DNA from: an uncultured Bacteroidota bacterium
GTDB taxonomy: Bacteria > Bacteroidota > Bacteroidia > Chitinophagales > Saprospiraceae
NCBI GenBank assembly: GCA_903836265.1
Contig: CAILQK010000286.1
Coordinates: 1-40,657, forward strand
Direction: 5' to 3'
Length of the DNA: 40,657 nucleotides
The notes under the pieces are model-generated. The model saw only the letters and a list, made by a program, of their open reading frames with translations, ran no database searches and was not told where the DNA came from. This document shows positions 25,684 through 34,731 of the stretch, in pieces (the first letter of the stretch is position 1; the number at the start of each line of letters is the position of its first letter). The position numbers and the translations under genes are program-made.

Positions 25684-25691
25684 CAAAGATA
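25684..25691 (-). promoter_or_regulatory. -7 promoter element of tRNA-Leu
   Basis: On the minus strand these bases read TATCTTTG, a full TAnnTTTG match, 12 bases before the mature tRNA 5' end. That leaves a leader of about 5 bases, as expected for a tRNA promoter. No clear -33 TTTG is visible; the region lies in the end of the CotH gene. Confidence 0.6.
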
Positions 25692-25702
25692 GTTTTTTTA
25701 TC

Positions 25703-27280
25703 TTATTCCGCCTTCAGAAACTCATAAGACGCACGCTCGGGGAAAACAGCGGCGGCTTCGTCATTTTCGGCAGCCACGTAATAGTGTTTCACCTTCGATT
25801 TGTCAATCAGTGCAGTGTATATTCCGTCTGCGGCCTTCGCATCGCCGTTGGTGCCATCGTCGGTCATGGGAATATGGGAGAATGCAAAACTTTTGTCTCT
25901 GCGGAAATAAAGTGTACCGCCTTTGGTTGCTCCGGTCAGTTTGGCTGTGACCCGCAGTTTTTCAGCTTCCCTGACGTGTTTTACCTCTGCAATAACCGGC
26001 TGAACCTTGTTGAGAAGCGGATGCTTGGCAAGCCATTCTGTGCGCCTGGCCATGAGTTGTCGCAGTCCGATCAGGTGGTCGGGCGCAAAGGTGAGAGTAC
26101 TGTCAAGCGAGTTGCTGAAGTCTTTCTGACTGTACAGTTTCAGCGAGTCCAGTTTCACCCAGGGTTCTATTTCCTTTTGCATGGCCTGGGCACGCGTCAA
26201 CAGCTGATTGTTCAGAAGCCAGTCGCTGGTGATCGTGCGCACGTGTGCGAGATAAATCTTCCGGTAGGTGTTGTTGCGCAGTATTTTTGAGATCAGCGGT
26301 CGCTTCACATTGTCAATCTCAGTCAGCGGCTGATACTTTACAAGTTCGTCGTCTTTCATTTCCTCGAAGGAGAAGTTGCGCCGCCATCCGCCAAAGCACA
26401 TGTTGAGGTCCCAGAGAATCGGATGGGCAACGCCGGTTGTATCGAACCACAGGTAGTAATTGTGCGAGAGTGATCCGTTGTAGCTGTCGAGGTTGACCAT
26501 GACATTGTTGAAGGCGAGCATCCAGAGGGTCTGGTCAACGTCAAGTACGGTTTCAATCTGGTCGGGTGTCCGGTTGAGTACGCGAATCAGATTCAGCAGC
26601 GGTTTCCAGGTTCTTTCGTTTTCCACCTCGTAAAATGCTTCATAACATCCTGGGCTCTCGTTCAGGTAAACCAGCGATGCGTTTTCGCCTTTCGGGCACC
26701 CGGTCTGGCTTCTTGTTTTCTTCCAGTTGTCGGGGTCACATTTTACAATGTCGCCGGTGGTGGTGCCGAAATGTTTATTGATGAAATTTGCGTCAACAGA
26801 TTCGGAATTTACGTAAAGTCCGTAATACTTGTTGTTGATATAAACATTTGCAAAGTTGCACAACGGGGCGGGCATGTATTTTCTTGCCACCTCGTAACCA
26901 AGGGGCTCTCTTACAAAACCCGGGTCAAGGAAGCCGTTGGAGAGTTTGATGGTTCTGTGTCCACCCTTTAACTGCTGGTTGCGCTTTTTGTAGTCGAGTT
27001 TGATATTGAGCGGCAGTTTCTTGTAGGTATCCTTTCTGGTTTTGAAATAGGAGCTGTTACCCTTGTATCTTACACCAACGCTGTCCAGCTTGAGGCCATT
27101 CACCCAAACCAGACCCTGAGCCCTTGCATCCGGATTGGCTTTTTTCAGCGAGTCGAGTTGCTGGTCCCAGCGCTGATAGGGGAGTCCGATTTTTACTTCC
27201 TGTACCCCGGTGCCGTAGAAATCCTGTGCACTCAGGCCGAAGGAAAAAAGCAGAAAAAAGAGAAGTGCTGTATTCTTCAT
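25703..27280 (-). CDS. Secreted CotH-type kinase family protein (second of a tandem pair)
   Basis: The 525-residue product has a signal peptide (MKNTALLFFLLFSFGLSAQD) and the features of the CotH family: VRYKGNSSY near residue 75 (the R-x-KG motif), NVYINNKYYGLYVNSESVD, the segment MVNLDSYNGSLSHNYYLWFD, and the probable metal-binding HPILWDLNMCFGGW. CotH of Bacillus spores is an atypical protein kinase; the role of exported bacterial relatives is not known. The C-terminal 100 residues form a separate beta-rich domain (from about PVIAEVKHVREAEKL) with a choice-of-anchor-like GDAKAADGIYTALI segment. It starts 20 bases after the paralogue upstream, so the two are co-transcribed. Without a sorting domain, it is probably periplasmic. 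Confidence 0.88.
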   Translation of the reverse strand: MKNTALLFFLLFSFGLSAQDFYGTGVQEVKIGLPYQRWDQQLDSLKKANPDARAQGLVWVNGLKLDSVGVRYKGNSSYFKTRKDTYKKLPLNIKLDYKKRNQQLKGGHRTIKLSNGFLDPGFVREPLGYEVARKYMPAPLCNFANVYINNKYYGLYVNSESVDANFINKHFGTTTGDIVKCDPDNWKKTRSQTGCPKGENASLVYLNESPGCYEAFYEVENERTWKPLLNLIRVLNRTPDQIETVLDVDQTLWMLAFNNVMVNLDSYNGSLSHNYYLWFDTTGVAHPILWDLNMCFGGWRRNFSFEEMKDDELVKYQPLTEIDNVKRPLISKILRNNTYRKIYLAHVRTITSDWLLNNQLLTRAQAMQKEIEPWVKLDSLKLYSQKDFSNSLDSTLTFAPDHLIGLRQLMARRTEWLAKHPLLNKVQPVIAEVKHVREAEKLRVTAKLTGATKGGTLYFRRDKSFAFSHIPMTDDGTNGDAKAADGIYTALIDKSKVKHYYVAAENDEAAAVFPERASYEFLKAE

Positions 27281-27300
27281 TTGAAACTGTATATTCGCTT

Positions 27301-28908
27301 TTATTTATTCAAATCGCTGAGTTTTACCCTGTAAGGCTCGCGTGTGTAGCCTGCAGGAGCAAAATTGACCGATCCTGCATTTTCTGCCACAATATAGTAT
27401 TCCATTTCGGTATCCGGGCCCTTCGCTTCGATGCTGGCCGTGAAACTCTTGACGCCGGATGGCAATCCGCCCGTATTATCCTCGTTCATCGGAACCAATG
27501 AATAGGACTGACTATGATCAAAGCGATAGTAAACCAGCATTCGCTTGGGGAAACGATCGGCACGGGCAGTGATATTGAAGGTATTGACGGGCTGATTTTC
27601 GAATTTGGCTCTTGCCTGTACTTTTACCTCCGAGACGGAAGATGGCAGGGTAGTGAGCTCCGGATGGTTTTTCAGGTATTTGCTCCGTCTCGACATCAGC
27701 TCAATAATGCCGGGAATCTTGCTCTTCTTGCCAATTGTGGTGCGCAAACTCGACTGAAAATCGTCGAGACTGTATGTCTTGTACTTGTCTTCGCTGAGTG
27801 GTACCACAATCATGCCCTGCAATTCGGCCGACCGCTTCTCGTATGCGCCATTCAGAAAGTTCTCTTCATTGATCTGCCTGATGTGCGCCAGATATACTTT
27901 TTTATAGTAAGGGTCTTTCAGCAGCTGGCTGATCAGGGGTTTGTACGGGTTGTCAGCATGCAGCAGCGGATCGAGCTCCTGCAGTTGTGTGAGCTCCAGA
28001 TCACTTCCCTCACCTGTATTTTTGTAGCTGCCAAAAGCAAGGTTGAGATCCCAGTGTATCGGCTGGAATTTTCCGTTCCCGTCTTTGTAGAGGTAGTAAT
28101 TTACACTGTGGTTACCGGAGTAACTGTTCAGGTTTACCATGATATTGTTGAGGGCCAGCATCCAGAGAGCCCTGTCAGTGTCCAGTACTTTTTCAACGTC
28201 CTTCGGCCCCTGTGAAAGCAGTCGGGCAAATTCCTGCAAGCCCTTCCAGTCAGCTTCAGAATTTCCCTCAAAATTGCCTTTGTAGCAGTCTGCGTTGCTC
28301 TCGTACTCGAGCGAACCATAGATATTCAGTTTGCATGAAGCCGGCAGATTACCCGGCCTGTTGTCAACACCTGCCTTGAATACAGAACCGCCCGAGTTGC
28401 CAAAATTTCGCTCAAGCATTTGCTTTTCAATGCTTTCCACATTAATAAAAACCCCTATGTACTCGTCGTTGACAAACAGTTTTGTGAAGCCTGTTTTCGA
28501 CCCGGGCATGTATCTGGCTGCTATTTCGTGAAACAGGGCCTCCCTGATCATGCTCGGATCGCGAACGGCAGCCGACAATTTGACGGTGCTGTAGCCCTGA
28601 TGCTGCTGTCCGGGGGTTTTATAGTCAAGTTTGATCTGAAACGGGTTTCTTTTCAGTCCGGTGGTATATGACTTGTCCCCCCTGAATCGTACGCCGGCAC
28701 CCTGATAGGATTTGCCGTCAATGATAACTGTGGCATCCATCAGTCCGCCTCCGTATATACGCATGGAGTCGAGCTGGTCAGACCAGTTCCGGGCATCAAC
28801 CCTGATCCTTATCTCTCCGACTGTTTTGCTGTCGAAAAGCTGACGCCCCGACTGCGCGTAAAGGTGCAGTGTAGCAAACAAAAAGATGAGAATCAGACTG
28901 TTTTTCAT
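27301..28908 (-). CDS. Secreted CotH-type kinase family protein (first of a tandem pair)
   Basis: The 535-residue product has a signal peptide (MKNSLILIFLFATLHLYAQS) and the same plan as its neighbour: VRFRGDKSY, KLFVNDEYIGVFINVESIE, MVNLNSYSGNHSVNYYLYKD and the WDLNLAFGS motif at about residue 290. A C-terminal beta-rich domain begins near PSSVSEVKVQARAKFENQ and ends in a part about AENAGSVNFAP. ATG 28908 was chosen over 28926 because it starts the signal peptide. It is a clear paralogue of the 25703-27280 product and probably arose with it by tandem duplication. A promoter-like sequence lies 42 bases upstream. Confidence 0.88.
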   Translation of the reverse strand: MKNSLILIFLFATLHLYAQSGRQLFDSKTVGEIRIRVDARNWSDQLDSMRIYGGGLMDATVIIDGKSYQGAGVRFRGDKSYTTGLKRNPFQIKLDYKTPGQQHQGYSTVKLSAAVRDPSMIREALFHEIAARYMPGSKTGFTKLFVNDEYIGVFINVESIEKQMLERNFGNSGGSVFKAGVDNRPGNLPASCKLNIYGSLEYESNADCYKGNFEGNSEADWKGLQEFARLLSQGPKDVEKVLDTDRALWMLALNNIMVNLNSYSGNHSVNYYLYKDGNGKFQPIHWDLNLAFGSYKNTGEGSDLELTQLQELDPLLHADNPYKPLISQLLKDPYYKKVYLAHIRQINEENFLNGAYEKRSAELQGMIVVPLSEDKYKTYSLDDFQSSLRTTIGKKSKIPGIIELMSRRSKYLKNHPELTTLPSSVSEVKVQARAKFENQPVNTFNITARADRFPKRMLVYYRFDHSQSYSLVPMNEDNTGGLPSGVKSFTASIEAKGPDTEMEYYIVAENAGSVNFAPAGYTREPYRVKLSDLNK

Positions 28909-28949
28909 GTTCAATTGCTTAGGCATGTTGAGAATGGAGAATCGGGGCG

Positions 28950-28981
28950 CAATGTTACGAACTCTGAACTCATATTACAAC
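28950..28981 (-). promoter_or_regulatory. Promoter for the CotH pair
   Basis: On the minus strand GTTG (28981-28978) is followed by 20 bases and TAACATTG (28957-28950), one mismatch from TAnnTTTG. The start of transcription would be near 28943, about 35 bases before the ATG at 28908. The -33 element abuts the kynU stop codon (28975-28977). Confidence 0.5.
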
Positions 28982-30234
28982 AGATTGCCGAGTTTCCAGA
29001 TATCTGTGAAGCTGTTGTACAACGGAACCGGGGCAAATCTTATTACATTGGGTTCGCGCCAGTCAGCAACAACTCCCTGTTCTGTGAGGCGGTCGAAAAG
29101 CGCACGTCCTCCCGGCCCGGTGAGCAGCGACAGCTGACAGCCGCGGGCGTTCTTGTATCCCGGAGTGATGATCCTGAAGTCGAGTCCTCTTGCGCGGGCA
29201 TTATTTAGGGTGTATTCCAGATAGGCGGTCATCAGCAGACTTTTGCTTCTCAGCCGGTACATCTCTGCCTCGTCGAATATTTTCAAACTGGCAAGATGTG
29301 CGGCAAAAGATAAAATCTGTGCGTTGCTGAGCTGCCACCCGGCTGCACCGTACATTGGATTGAAACCCTTCTCCATCCTGAACCGGGAGTCTTCATCATG
29401 ACCCCACCATCCGGCAAAACGGGGAAGTTCGGGGTTACTGGCGTGTCGCTCGTGCACAAATACGCCGGAAGGCCCCCCCGGTCCGGAGTTCAGGTATTTG
29501 TAGCTGCACCATACAGCGAAATCCGGTCCCCAGTCATGCAATCGCAGCATCATGTTTCCTGCGGTATGTGCCAGGTCAAAACCGGCGTATGCTCCGGCCT
29601 GGTGCGCGGCCTTTGTGATGTTTTCCAGATCAAAGTACTGGCCCGTATAGTACTGGATGCCCGGGAAGAGCACCAGCGCTGTTTCTTCGCCATGTCTGCT
29701 GATGGTATCCAGTATGTCCGCATTCCGAAGCGTATCCTCTCCTTCGCGCGGAGAAATCTCAATGATGGCATCGGCCGGGTCGTATCCGTGAAATCGCACC
29801 TGCGACTCAACGGCATACTGATCACTCGGGAAAGCGCCTGCTTCCATGATGATTTTGTACCGCTTCCCGGCCGGCCGGTAAAACGAAACCATCATGAGAT
29901 GCAGATTGACACTCAGGGTGTTCATCACTACCACCTCGTGCGGGAGTGCGCCAACCAGTCGGGCTGTGGACTCTGTCAGAAATTTGTGGTAGTACATCCA
30001 GGGCTTTTCACCCCGGAAATGACCCTCCACGGCGTACTCTCCCCAGTGATCCAGTTCGGCATTGACCGCCTCCCTGACAGCAACTGGCTGCAGACCGAGT
30101 GAGTTTCCACAAAAATACAGCACCGGCTCGCCCTTGTGCTGTGGAAATACAAACTTGTCCCGGAAAGACCGCAGCGGATCATCCTGATCCAGTATCCGGG
30201 CAAATTCTGGTGATGGTTGGAAAAGGCTTGGCAC
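28975..30234 (-). CDS. kynU: Kynureninase
   Basis: The 419-residue product is a fold-type I PLP enzyme with kynureninase marks: YFCGNSLGLQP at about residues 40-50, VVVMNTLSVNLHLMM, FDLAHTAGNMMLRLHDW, and the PLP Lys at about residue 246 in WCSYKYLNSGPGG. It cleaves kynurenine or 3-hydroxykynurenine to (hydroxy)anthranilate and alanine, in tryptophan breakdown or the eukaryote-like NAD route. Length and motifs are complete. The start is a GTG at 30234, giving MPSLFQPSPEF; the family normally starts near here. It lies 10 bases after a lipoprotein gene and so shares its mRNA. No kynurenine monooxygenase, formamidase or dioxygenase gene is in the window. Confidence 0.95.
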   Translation of the reverse strand: MPSLFQPSPEFARILDQDDPLRSFRDKFVFPQHKGEPVLYFCGNSLGLQPVAVREAVNAELDHWGEYAVEGHFRGEKPWMYYHKFLTESTARLVGALPHEVVVMNTLSVNLHLMMVSFYRPAGKRYKIIMEAGAFPSDQYAVESQVRFHGYDPADAIIEISPREGEDTLRNADILDTISRHGEETALVLFPGIQYYTGQYFDLENITKAAHQAGAYAGFDLAHTAGNMMLRLHDWGPDFAVWCSYKYLNSGPGGPSGVFVHERHASNPELPRFAGWWGHDEDSRFRMEKGFNPMYGAAGWQLSNAQILSFAAHLASLKIFDEAEMYRLRSKSLLMTAYLEYTLNNARARGLDFRIITPGYKNARGCQLSLLTGPGGRALFDRLTEQGVVADWREPNVIRFAPVPLYNSFTDIWKLGNLL

Positions 30235-30244
30235 TTGAGGTACT

Positions 30245-31012
30245 TTAGTTCAACTTGATTTTGGTGGCAACACTTGCTTTCTGTTTCGCCTGCTCTTCAT
30301 CGAAAGGCTTGAGTGTAACTGTCAGCGTATGATCATCATCCGAGAGTTCTCCGAGCTTGTTATCAGATTTTTTGATTTTACGGTCTGTAAAACGATAAAT
30401 CTGCTGATAACTCATGTCAGCAAAGAACATCTTCATCATATCCATCTGACTTTCGTCCACTTCATCAGATTCGCTGAGCGTCTTTTTGATTTCTCCACCC
30501 AGATCGCCAACGCCCAGTCGCTCGAAACTCTTGCCACTGAAACGGAAGGTTTCCTCGGTTTTCGTGTCGTACTTTTCCTTGCCAATAACCTTCAGTGCTC
30601 TGTTAAGTGCATTGATGTCAGCGAAATCGAAGGAATAGCCGAACTTGTAGGCAGCCGTGTCATTGATAGCTGTGACATTTGAAATTCCCGGTATTCCATT
30701 CAGGGAGCTGGCCACTCCGCTGAATTCTTCCCCAATGTTTCCCATCGGATTTTCGTCTTCTTCACTGGCTGGCGGGGTGTAGTCACCCTCTCCTCCGATG
30801 GTGGTGGAGTCGGCTTCCTCACCGGGCATATTCTCACCCATGCCTTTCATCATGTCCATCATTCCTTTCAGCTCGCTCATGTCAACTACCATCTGGTAGC
30901 TGCCGCTGCCTTTCGAGGAAAGTGTTACTTCTTCAATGATGTGCAGGCAGCCCGTCAGTGTGGAGAAGGCGAGAAGGACTGCCGGAATGAGAAAATTCTT
31001 GGTCTTGAACAT
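30245..31012 (-). CDS. Lipoprotein of unknown function
   Basis: The 255-residue product has a lipoprotein signal (MFKTKNFLIPAVLLAFSTL, lipobox LTGC). The mature part begins with a beta hairpin-like HIIEEVTLSSKGSGSYQM, reminiscent of LppM/DUF3153-type domains, then a Met- and Glu-rich low-complexity part (MMDMMKGMGENMPGEEAD through the mid-50s to 90s), then a second domain that ends in LTVTLKPFDEEQAKQKASV. I cannot assign a function; the LppM likeness is weak and by eye only. ATG 31012 gives the signal peptide and is preferred to 31048. The kynureninase GTG start follows 10 bases after the stop, yet nothing in the sequence links the two functions. Confidence 0.75.
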   Translation of the reverse strand: MFKTKNFLIPAVLLAFSTLTGCLHIIEEVTLSSKGSGSYQMVVDMSELKGMMDMMKGMGENMPGEEADSTTIGGEGDYTPPASEEDENPMGNIGEEFSGVASSLNGIPGISNVTAINDTAAYKFGYSFDFADINALNRALKVIGKEKYDTKTEETFRFSGKSFERLGVGDLGGEIKKTLSESDEVDESQMDMMKMFFADMSYQQIYRFTDRKIKKSDNKLGELSDDDHTLTVTLKPFDEEQAKQKASVATKIKLN

Positions 31013-31142
31013 GCGAGTTTTACGTTTTAGTTTTGAATTCAGTTGCAAAGATCGAACGGTTTGTCCGGAGCTTTTACAGGATTTTTCACCTGCTGCGAAA
31101 ATATGTTGATTTCGACCCGGCGAGAGAATCCCGATGGCACTC

Positions 31143-34031
31143 TCAGTCTATGAAAAAGTCTTTTTCCACCCGGACTCCGTCCTTTTCAGCAACCAACTGG
31201 TATGAACCCTTGCGCAGGTATATCTTCCCGGTGTCAGCTTTTTCGAGTTCCGGCATTTTTTTCGGATCTTTTTGTGCTGCCTGCAGTTTTTCACAATATG
31301 CTTTTTGCGAGCTGTTTACTACCGACAGATCGTACTTCAGACAGTTTAGTCCTTTAACGATTTTTTTTGTCCCCTCGTTCAGCACGAGGTCATTTTCTTT
31401 CATTTTTATCGTCCAGTTAACATTTCCGGGTTTATTGGAATAGATCCAGACGGGCAATTCCGGGTCTTTGGCTGTATCGTAGGCCGGTTTTTTACCCCAG
31501 TTGCGATTGTATTTTCTTTTGGGCACTTCGAATATGTGCAGCGATGAAGCAAGTACTTCCGGTGTGAGCAATCTGACTTGCCTGATATCGGCTGTGTACA
31601 TGGAGCGCCCGTGTGTACCAATAACCAGTGTGCCCGACGGATGTACATCGAGATCGTGCACTGCCACATCAGGGAATGACGCTCCGGGCGTATTAAAGGT
31701 TTCTCCGCGATCGAGCGAAACATACACATGATGATCTGTCCCGACGTACAGGATATTCTCGTTTTCGTCGTCTTCCTTCACCACATTGACCGGTTCGGCC
31801 GGCAGGGAGGTTCCAATCTTTTCCCATGTTTGTCCGTAATCCTCTGAAGCATACAGATATGCGCTGAAATCGTCGTTGCGATAACCGTTCAGGCTCGCAT
31901 ACACGCGCCCGCGCTCGTGGGCCGATGCCTGTACGCGGGATACCCACAAATCCTGCGGCAGGTTGTCTGATATTCGTGTCCAGGTTTCACCGCCATCGCG
32001 GGTAACATGAATGAGTCCGTCGTCGGAGGCTGCATACAGCAGTCCGAACCTGAGCGGACTTTCATGCAGGGAAGTGAGTGTTCCGTAGGGTACGTTGCCC
32101 GGCTTGCCGCCTTTGGTCAGATCGCCGGAAATAGCCTCCCATTTGTCACCCCTGTCGAAGGAGCGATACACTTTGTTGGCGCCGAGGTACAATACATCCT
32201 GCTGATGGCGACTCAGGTGAATCGGCGTCTGCCAGTTGAAACGAAGCGGGCGCTCGCCCAGTTCATGTTGCGGGGTTATCCTTTTCGCATCCTCCGCTTT
32301 TCGATCCATGCGGTAGTAGTTTCCAAACTGGTAGCCGGTGTAAAGGGTGTTGTTGTCACGGTAGTCAACCTGTATCTGCATACCGTCGCCGCCAATGAGT
32401 TCCTCATAGGGGTAAGCACCGGTCTGGTGCCACTCGTCGGAAGCCCGGTATCCGGAAGGGCCGGTCCATACGCCGTTGTCCTGTGCTCCGCCATAAACAC
32501 GAAATGGTTCCGCACGGTCGGTTGTCACGGCGTAAAACTGTCCGACCGGCGGGTTATTGCATTTCATCCAGGAGGCGCCGTTGTCCCAGGAGATATTGAC
32601 ACCTCCATCATTGCCGTTGATAATATGACCAGGTCGGGCCGGATTGAGCCAAAGTGCATGATGGTCAACATGCACATTGTCGCCGTTGATGTTTTTCCAG
32701 GTTTTTCCACCGTCTTCAGAGCGTACAATGAGAAATCCGATCAGATAGACCTGGTCGGCATTATCATTCATGCAGCGCACGTTGGCGAAATAGTAACCGT
32801 ATGTGAAAAACATCTGTTCCAGGGGGTCTTCATGTGTTTTCTTCCACGAAACACCGCCATCTTCGCTTCTGTAAAGTTCGGCTCCTGTGTAATCTGTCTG
32901 AAACAGTTGCTGGTTGGCGTCTTCCAGATACTCCACCAGTGCAACCGGTTTTATTTTGTCTTTCGAGACAAGCTCCCTTACTTTATTCACTGAGTATATT
33001 TCAGGAAAACGGTTGTCTTTCAGATAGTTTGCGATTTTGTCATCCGACAGTTTCAGGAAGTCTTCCTTCGATATTTTTCCGAGTTGCTCTTTGGTCAGCC
33101 CGTCTTCTTTTTTTTCCTCTTTTTCATTTTTTAGGTTCTGATTGTCAATGAAAGCATAGAGCACGGTTTTGCCGTTCTTTTTCCCTGCAGCCAGACCGAT
33201 TCTTCCCGCCCCGGGGCCCAGCGGAAATCCTTTCTGTGCCGAAGCGCTCCAGGTATTTCCTCCATCGGTACTCTTCCAGATTCCGGATCCTGATCCGGCG
33301 CCCTCGAAATGCCATGCTCTTCTTGTGCGTTCCCAGGTAGCCGCATAGAGGGTATTGGGTTCGTTCGGGTCTGCGACCAGGTCAATAGCGCCGCTGTTTT
33401 CGTTCACAAACAGAGTTCGCTGCCATGTTTTTCCGCCGTCGGTGGTTTTGTAAACGCCTCTTTCCGCAGAGGCGGAGTACAGTTTTCCGAGTACTGCCAC
33501 CCACAGCGTATTCGGATCCGATGGGTGGAGTATGATCCGCGCTATATGATGACTTTCGGGCAAACCGCGGTGTTCCCATGTTTTACCACCGTCCTGACTG
33601 CGGTACATACCGGTCCCGGCGTACGAGGACCGACTGCTGTTGGCCTCGCCGGTTCCCACCCATATAATATTGCTTTGCCAGTTTACGGCAATATCGCCGA
33701 TGGTCATACTCGCTTCGTGATCAAAAAGCGGCTCGAATCGAATACCGTTGTTCTTCGAGTGCCACAATCCGCCCGAGGCATAAGCCACATACATTTCGGT
33801 CGGGTCTGCAGGATTCACATCGAGATCGGTGACCCTGCATGAAAACACGGAGGGGCCGATACTGGAGGTCTCGACTTCGGACAAAAGTGACGAGGAACGC
33901 AAAGAATTTCTGGTGTCAAACCCCTTCAGGCGTTGTTCGGCAGAAGTGGGAGCGGGTTGTGCCTGAACTGAAATTGAAACAGCCAGGAACAGGAATGAAA
34001 GCAGAGCTGAAGCAGAATACTGTCGTCGCAT
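31143..34031 (-). CDS. Large secreted BNR/Asp-box beta-propeller protein (VPS10/sortilin-like)
   Basis: The 962-residue product has a signal peptide (MRRQYSASALLSFLFLAV, cut near VQAQP) and at least eight Asp-box repeats of the S-x-D-x-G-x-T-W type: SQDGGKTWE, TTDGGKTWQ, STDGGNTWS, SEDGGVSWK, SEDGGKTWK, TRDGGETWT, SEDYGQTWE and SLDRGETFN. This is the sortilin/VPS10-like propeller often named 'glycosyl hydrolase' in databases, but catalytic residues are not apparent. A strongly charged insert of about 80 residues (about 300-380, with NEKEEKKEDGLTKEQLGK and KISKEDFLKLSDDKIANYL) interrupts the propeller. The C-terminal part (after about 840) ends in a beta-rich KGSYQLVAEKDGVRVEKDF. There is no sorting domain. 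The gene starts just after the terminator of the preceding operon, so it needs its own promoter. ATG 34031 was chosen over 34100, which lies in the terminator. Confidence 0.85.
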   Translation of the reverse strand: MRRQYSASALLSFLFLAVSISVQAQPAPTSAEQRLKGFDTRNSLRSSSLLSEVETSSIGPSVFSCRVTDLDVNPADPTEMYVAYASGGLWHSKNNGIRFEPLFDHEASMTIGDIAVNWQSNIIWVGTGEANSSRSSYAGTGMYRSQDGGKTWEHRGLPESHHIARIILHPSDPNTLWVAVLGKLYSASAERGVYKTTDGGKTWQRTLFVNENSGAIDLVADPNEPNTLYAATWERTRRAWHFEGAGSGSGIWKSTDGGNTWSASAQKGFPLGPGAGRIGLAAGKKNGKTVLYAFIDNQNLKNEKEEKKEDGLTKEQLGKISKEDFLKLSDDKIANYLKDNRFPEIYSVNKVRELVSKDKIKPVALVEYLEDANQQLFQTDYTGAELYRSEDGGVSWKKTHEDPLEQMFFTYGYYFANVRCMNDNADQVYLIGFLIVRSEDGGKTWKNINGDNVHVDHHALWLNPARPGHIINGNDGGVNISWDNGASWMKCNNPPVGQFYAVTTDRAEPFRVYGGAQDNGVWTGPSGYRASDEWHQTGAYPYEELIGGDGMQIQVDYRDNNTLYTGYQFGNYYRMDRKAEDAKRITPQHELGERPLRFNWQTPIHLSRHQQDVLYLGANKVYRSFDRGDKWEAISGDLTKGGKPGNVPYGTLTSLHESPLRFGLLYAASDDGLIHVTRDGGETWTRISDNLPQDLWVSRVQASAHERGRVYASLNGYRNDDFSAYLYASEDYGQTWEKIGTSLPAEPVNVVKEDDENENILYVGTDHHVYVSLDRGETFNTPGASFPDVAVHDLDVHPSGTLVIGTHGRSMYTADIRQVRLLTPEVLASSLHIFEVPKRKYNRNWGKKPAYDTAKDPELPVWIYSNKPGNVNWTIKMKENDLVLNEGTKKIVKGLNCLKYDLSVVNSSQKAYCEKLQAAQKDPKKMPELEKADTGKIYLRKGSYQLVAEKDGVRVEKDFFID

Positions 34032-34054
34032 ATCGGAAATTTGGGGGCAAGATA

Positions 34055-34096
34055 AGCAAAACCCCCGGCCTGTATCTGTCTGATACACACCGGGGG
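34055..34096 (-). terminator. Intrinsic terminator closing the sugar-oxidation operon
   Basis: On the minus strand a hairpin with arms CCCCCGG and CCGGGGG (34096-34062), with a second inner pairing GTATC/GATAC and the loop TGTCT or its complement, is followed by TTTTGCTT (34061-34054). It starts 20 bases after the stop of the gluconate dehydrogenase subunit 3-like gene and ends about 24 bases before the ATG of the beta-propeller gene. Confidence 0.75.
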
Positions 34097-34116
34097 CCAA
34101 ATCTGGTAAAAATCAA

Positions 34117-34704
34117 TCAGTAGCCGCCGAAATTGCGGTCACCTTTCTTGTAATCTATGGTAGTGTACTTGCCCGGGTATTCCACAAATCGAAGCGCCTG
34201 TGCAGAGCCGATTTCGGATGTGAAATATCCCCAAAGTGTCAGGTCCCTGATGGTACGGAAATAATGTGCAGGATCCTCTTTCTTCTTGCTCTTGTGATAT
34301 GCTTTCTGTGCAACATCCAGACCGGAGAGGAATGACTGTCGCTCCTGAGCGGAGCATTTCATGAAATTCTTGCCTGTTTTTTCCCTGCAGTCGTTTTCCA
34401 GCGTCACCAGTCCGTCGAGGAATCGCTTCTGATCGGCAGGTTCGTAGCAGTCGCTTACAATAACTGCAATAAATTGTCCGGTTTTGGCAGCTTTGGCCCC
34501 CGGTGTGTCGGTTGTCGGGATGATTGTATCGGCCACCTCGTTCAGCAGCTGCACCTGCTTTTTACTGAAAAGCCCGATACCTTTCGCCGACAGTTCGGCT
34601 TCCATATCGTCCCAGCTGATATTTTTGGCAAGGAGGCTGTCAGCACCCAGTATCGAACCGGATACCAGCATGGATGCCCGTTGGAGAAGTTCTCTTCTGT
34701 TCAT
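34117..34704 (-). CDS. Gluconate 2-dehydrogenase subunit 3 family protein, Tat-exported
   Basis: The 195-residue product begins with a twin-arginine signal (MNRRELLQRASMLVSGSILG) and continues with QVQLLNEVADTIIPTTDTPG, the hallmark of the small subunit of membrane-associated sugar and gluconate dehydrogenases. The C-terminal half has YFRTIRDLTLWGYFTSEIGS. This subunit is needed for export or maturation of the flavoprotein subunit, which itself has no signal. It follows the GMC oxidoreductase gene by 27 bases and is the last gene before an intrinsic terminator. A cytochrome c subunit, found in classical three-subunit enzymes, is not in the window. Confidence 0.9.
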   Translation of the reverse strand: MNRRELLQRASMLVSGSILGADSLLAKNISWDDMEAELSAKGIGLFSKKQVQLLNEVADTIIPTTDTPGAKAAKTGQFIAVIVSDCYEPADQKRFLDGLVTLENDCREKTGKNFMKCSAQERQSFLSGLDVAQKAYHKSKKKEDPAHYFRTIRDLTLWGYFTSEIGSAQALRFVEYPGKYTTIDYKKGDRNFGGY

Positions 34705-34731
34705 AATTTGTTCAGTGGATGAGGTTTAGCG

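Noticed and set aside
32007-32993. A 328-codon plus-strand frame opposite the BNR propeller gene
   Set aside because: No family features; the minus-strand frame carries regular Asp-box repeats over the same bases.
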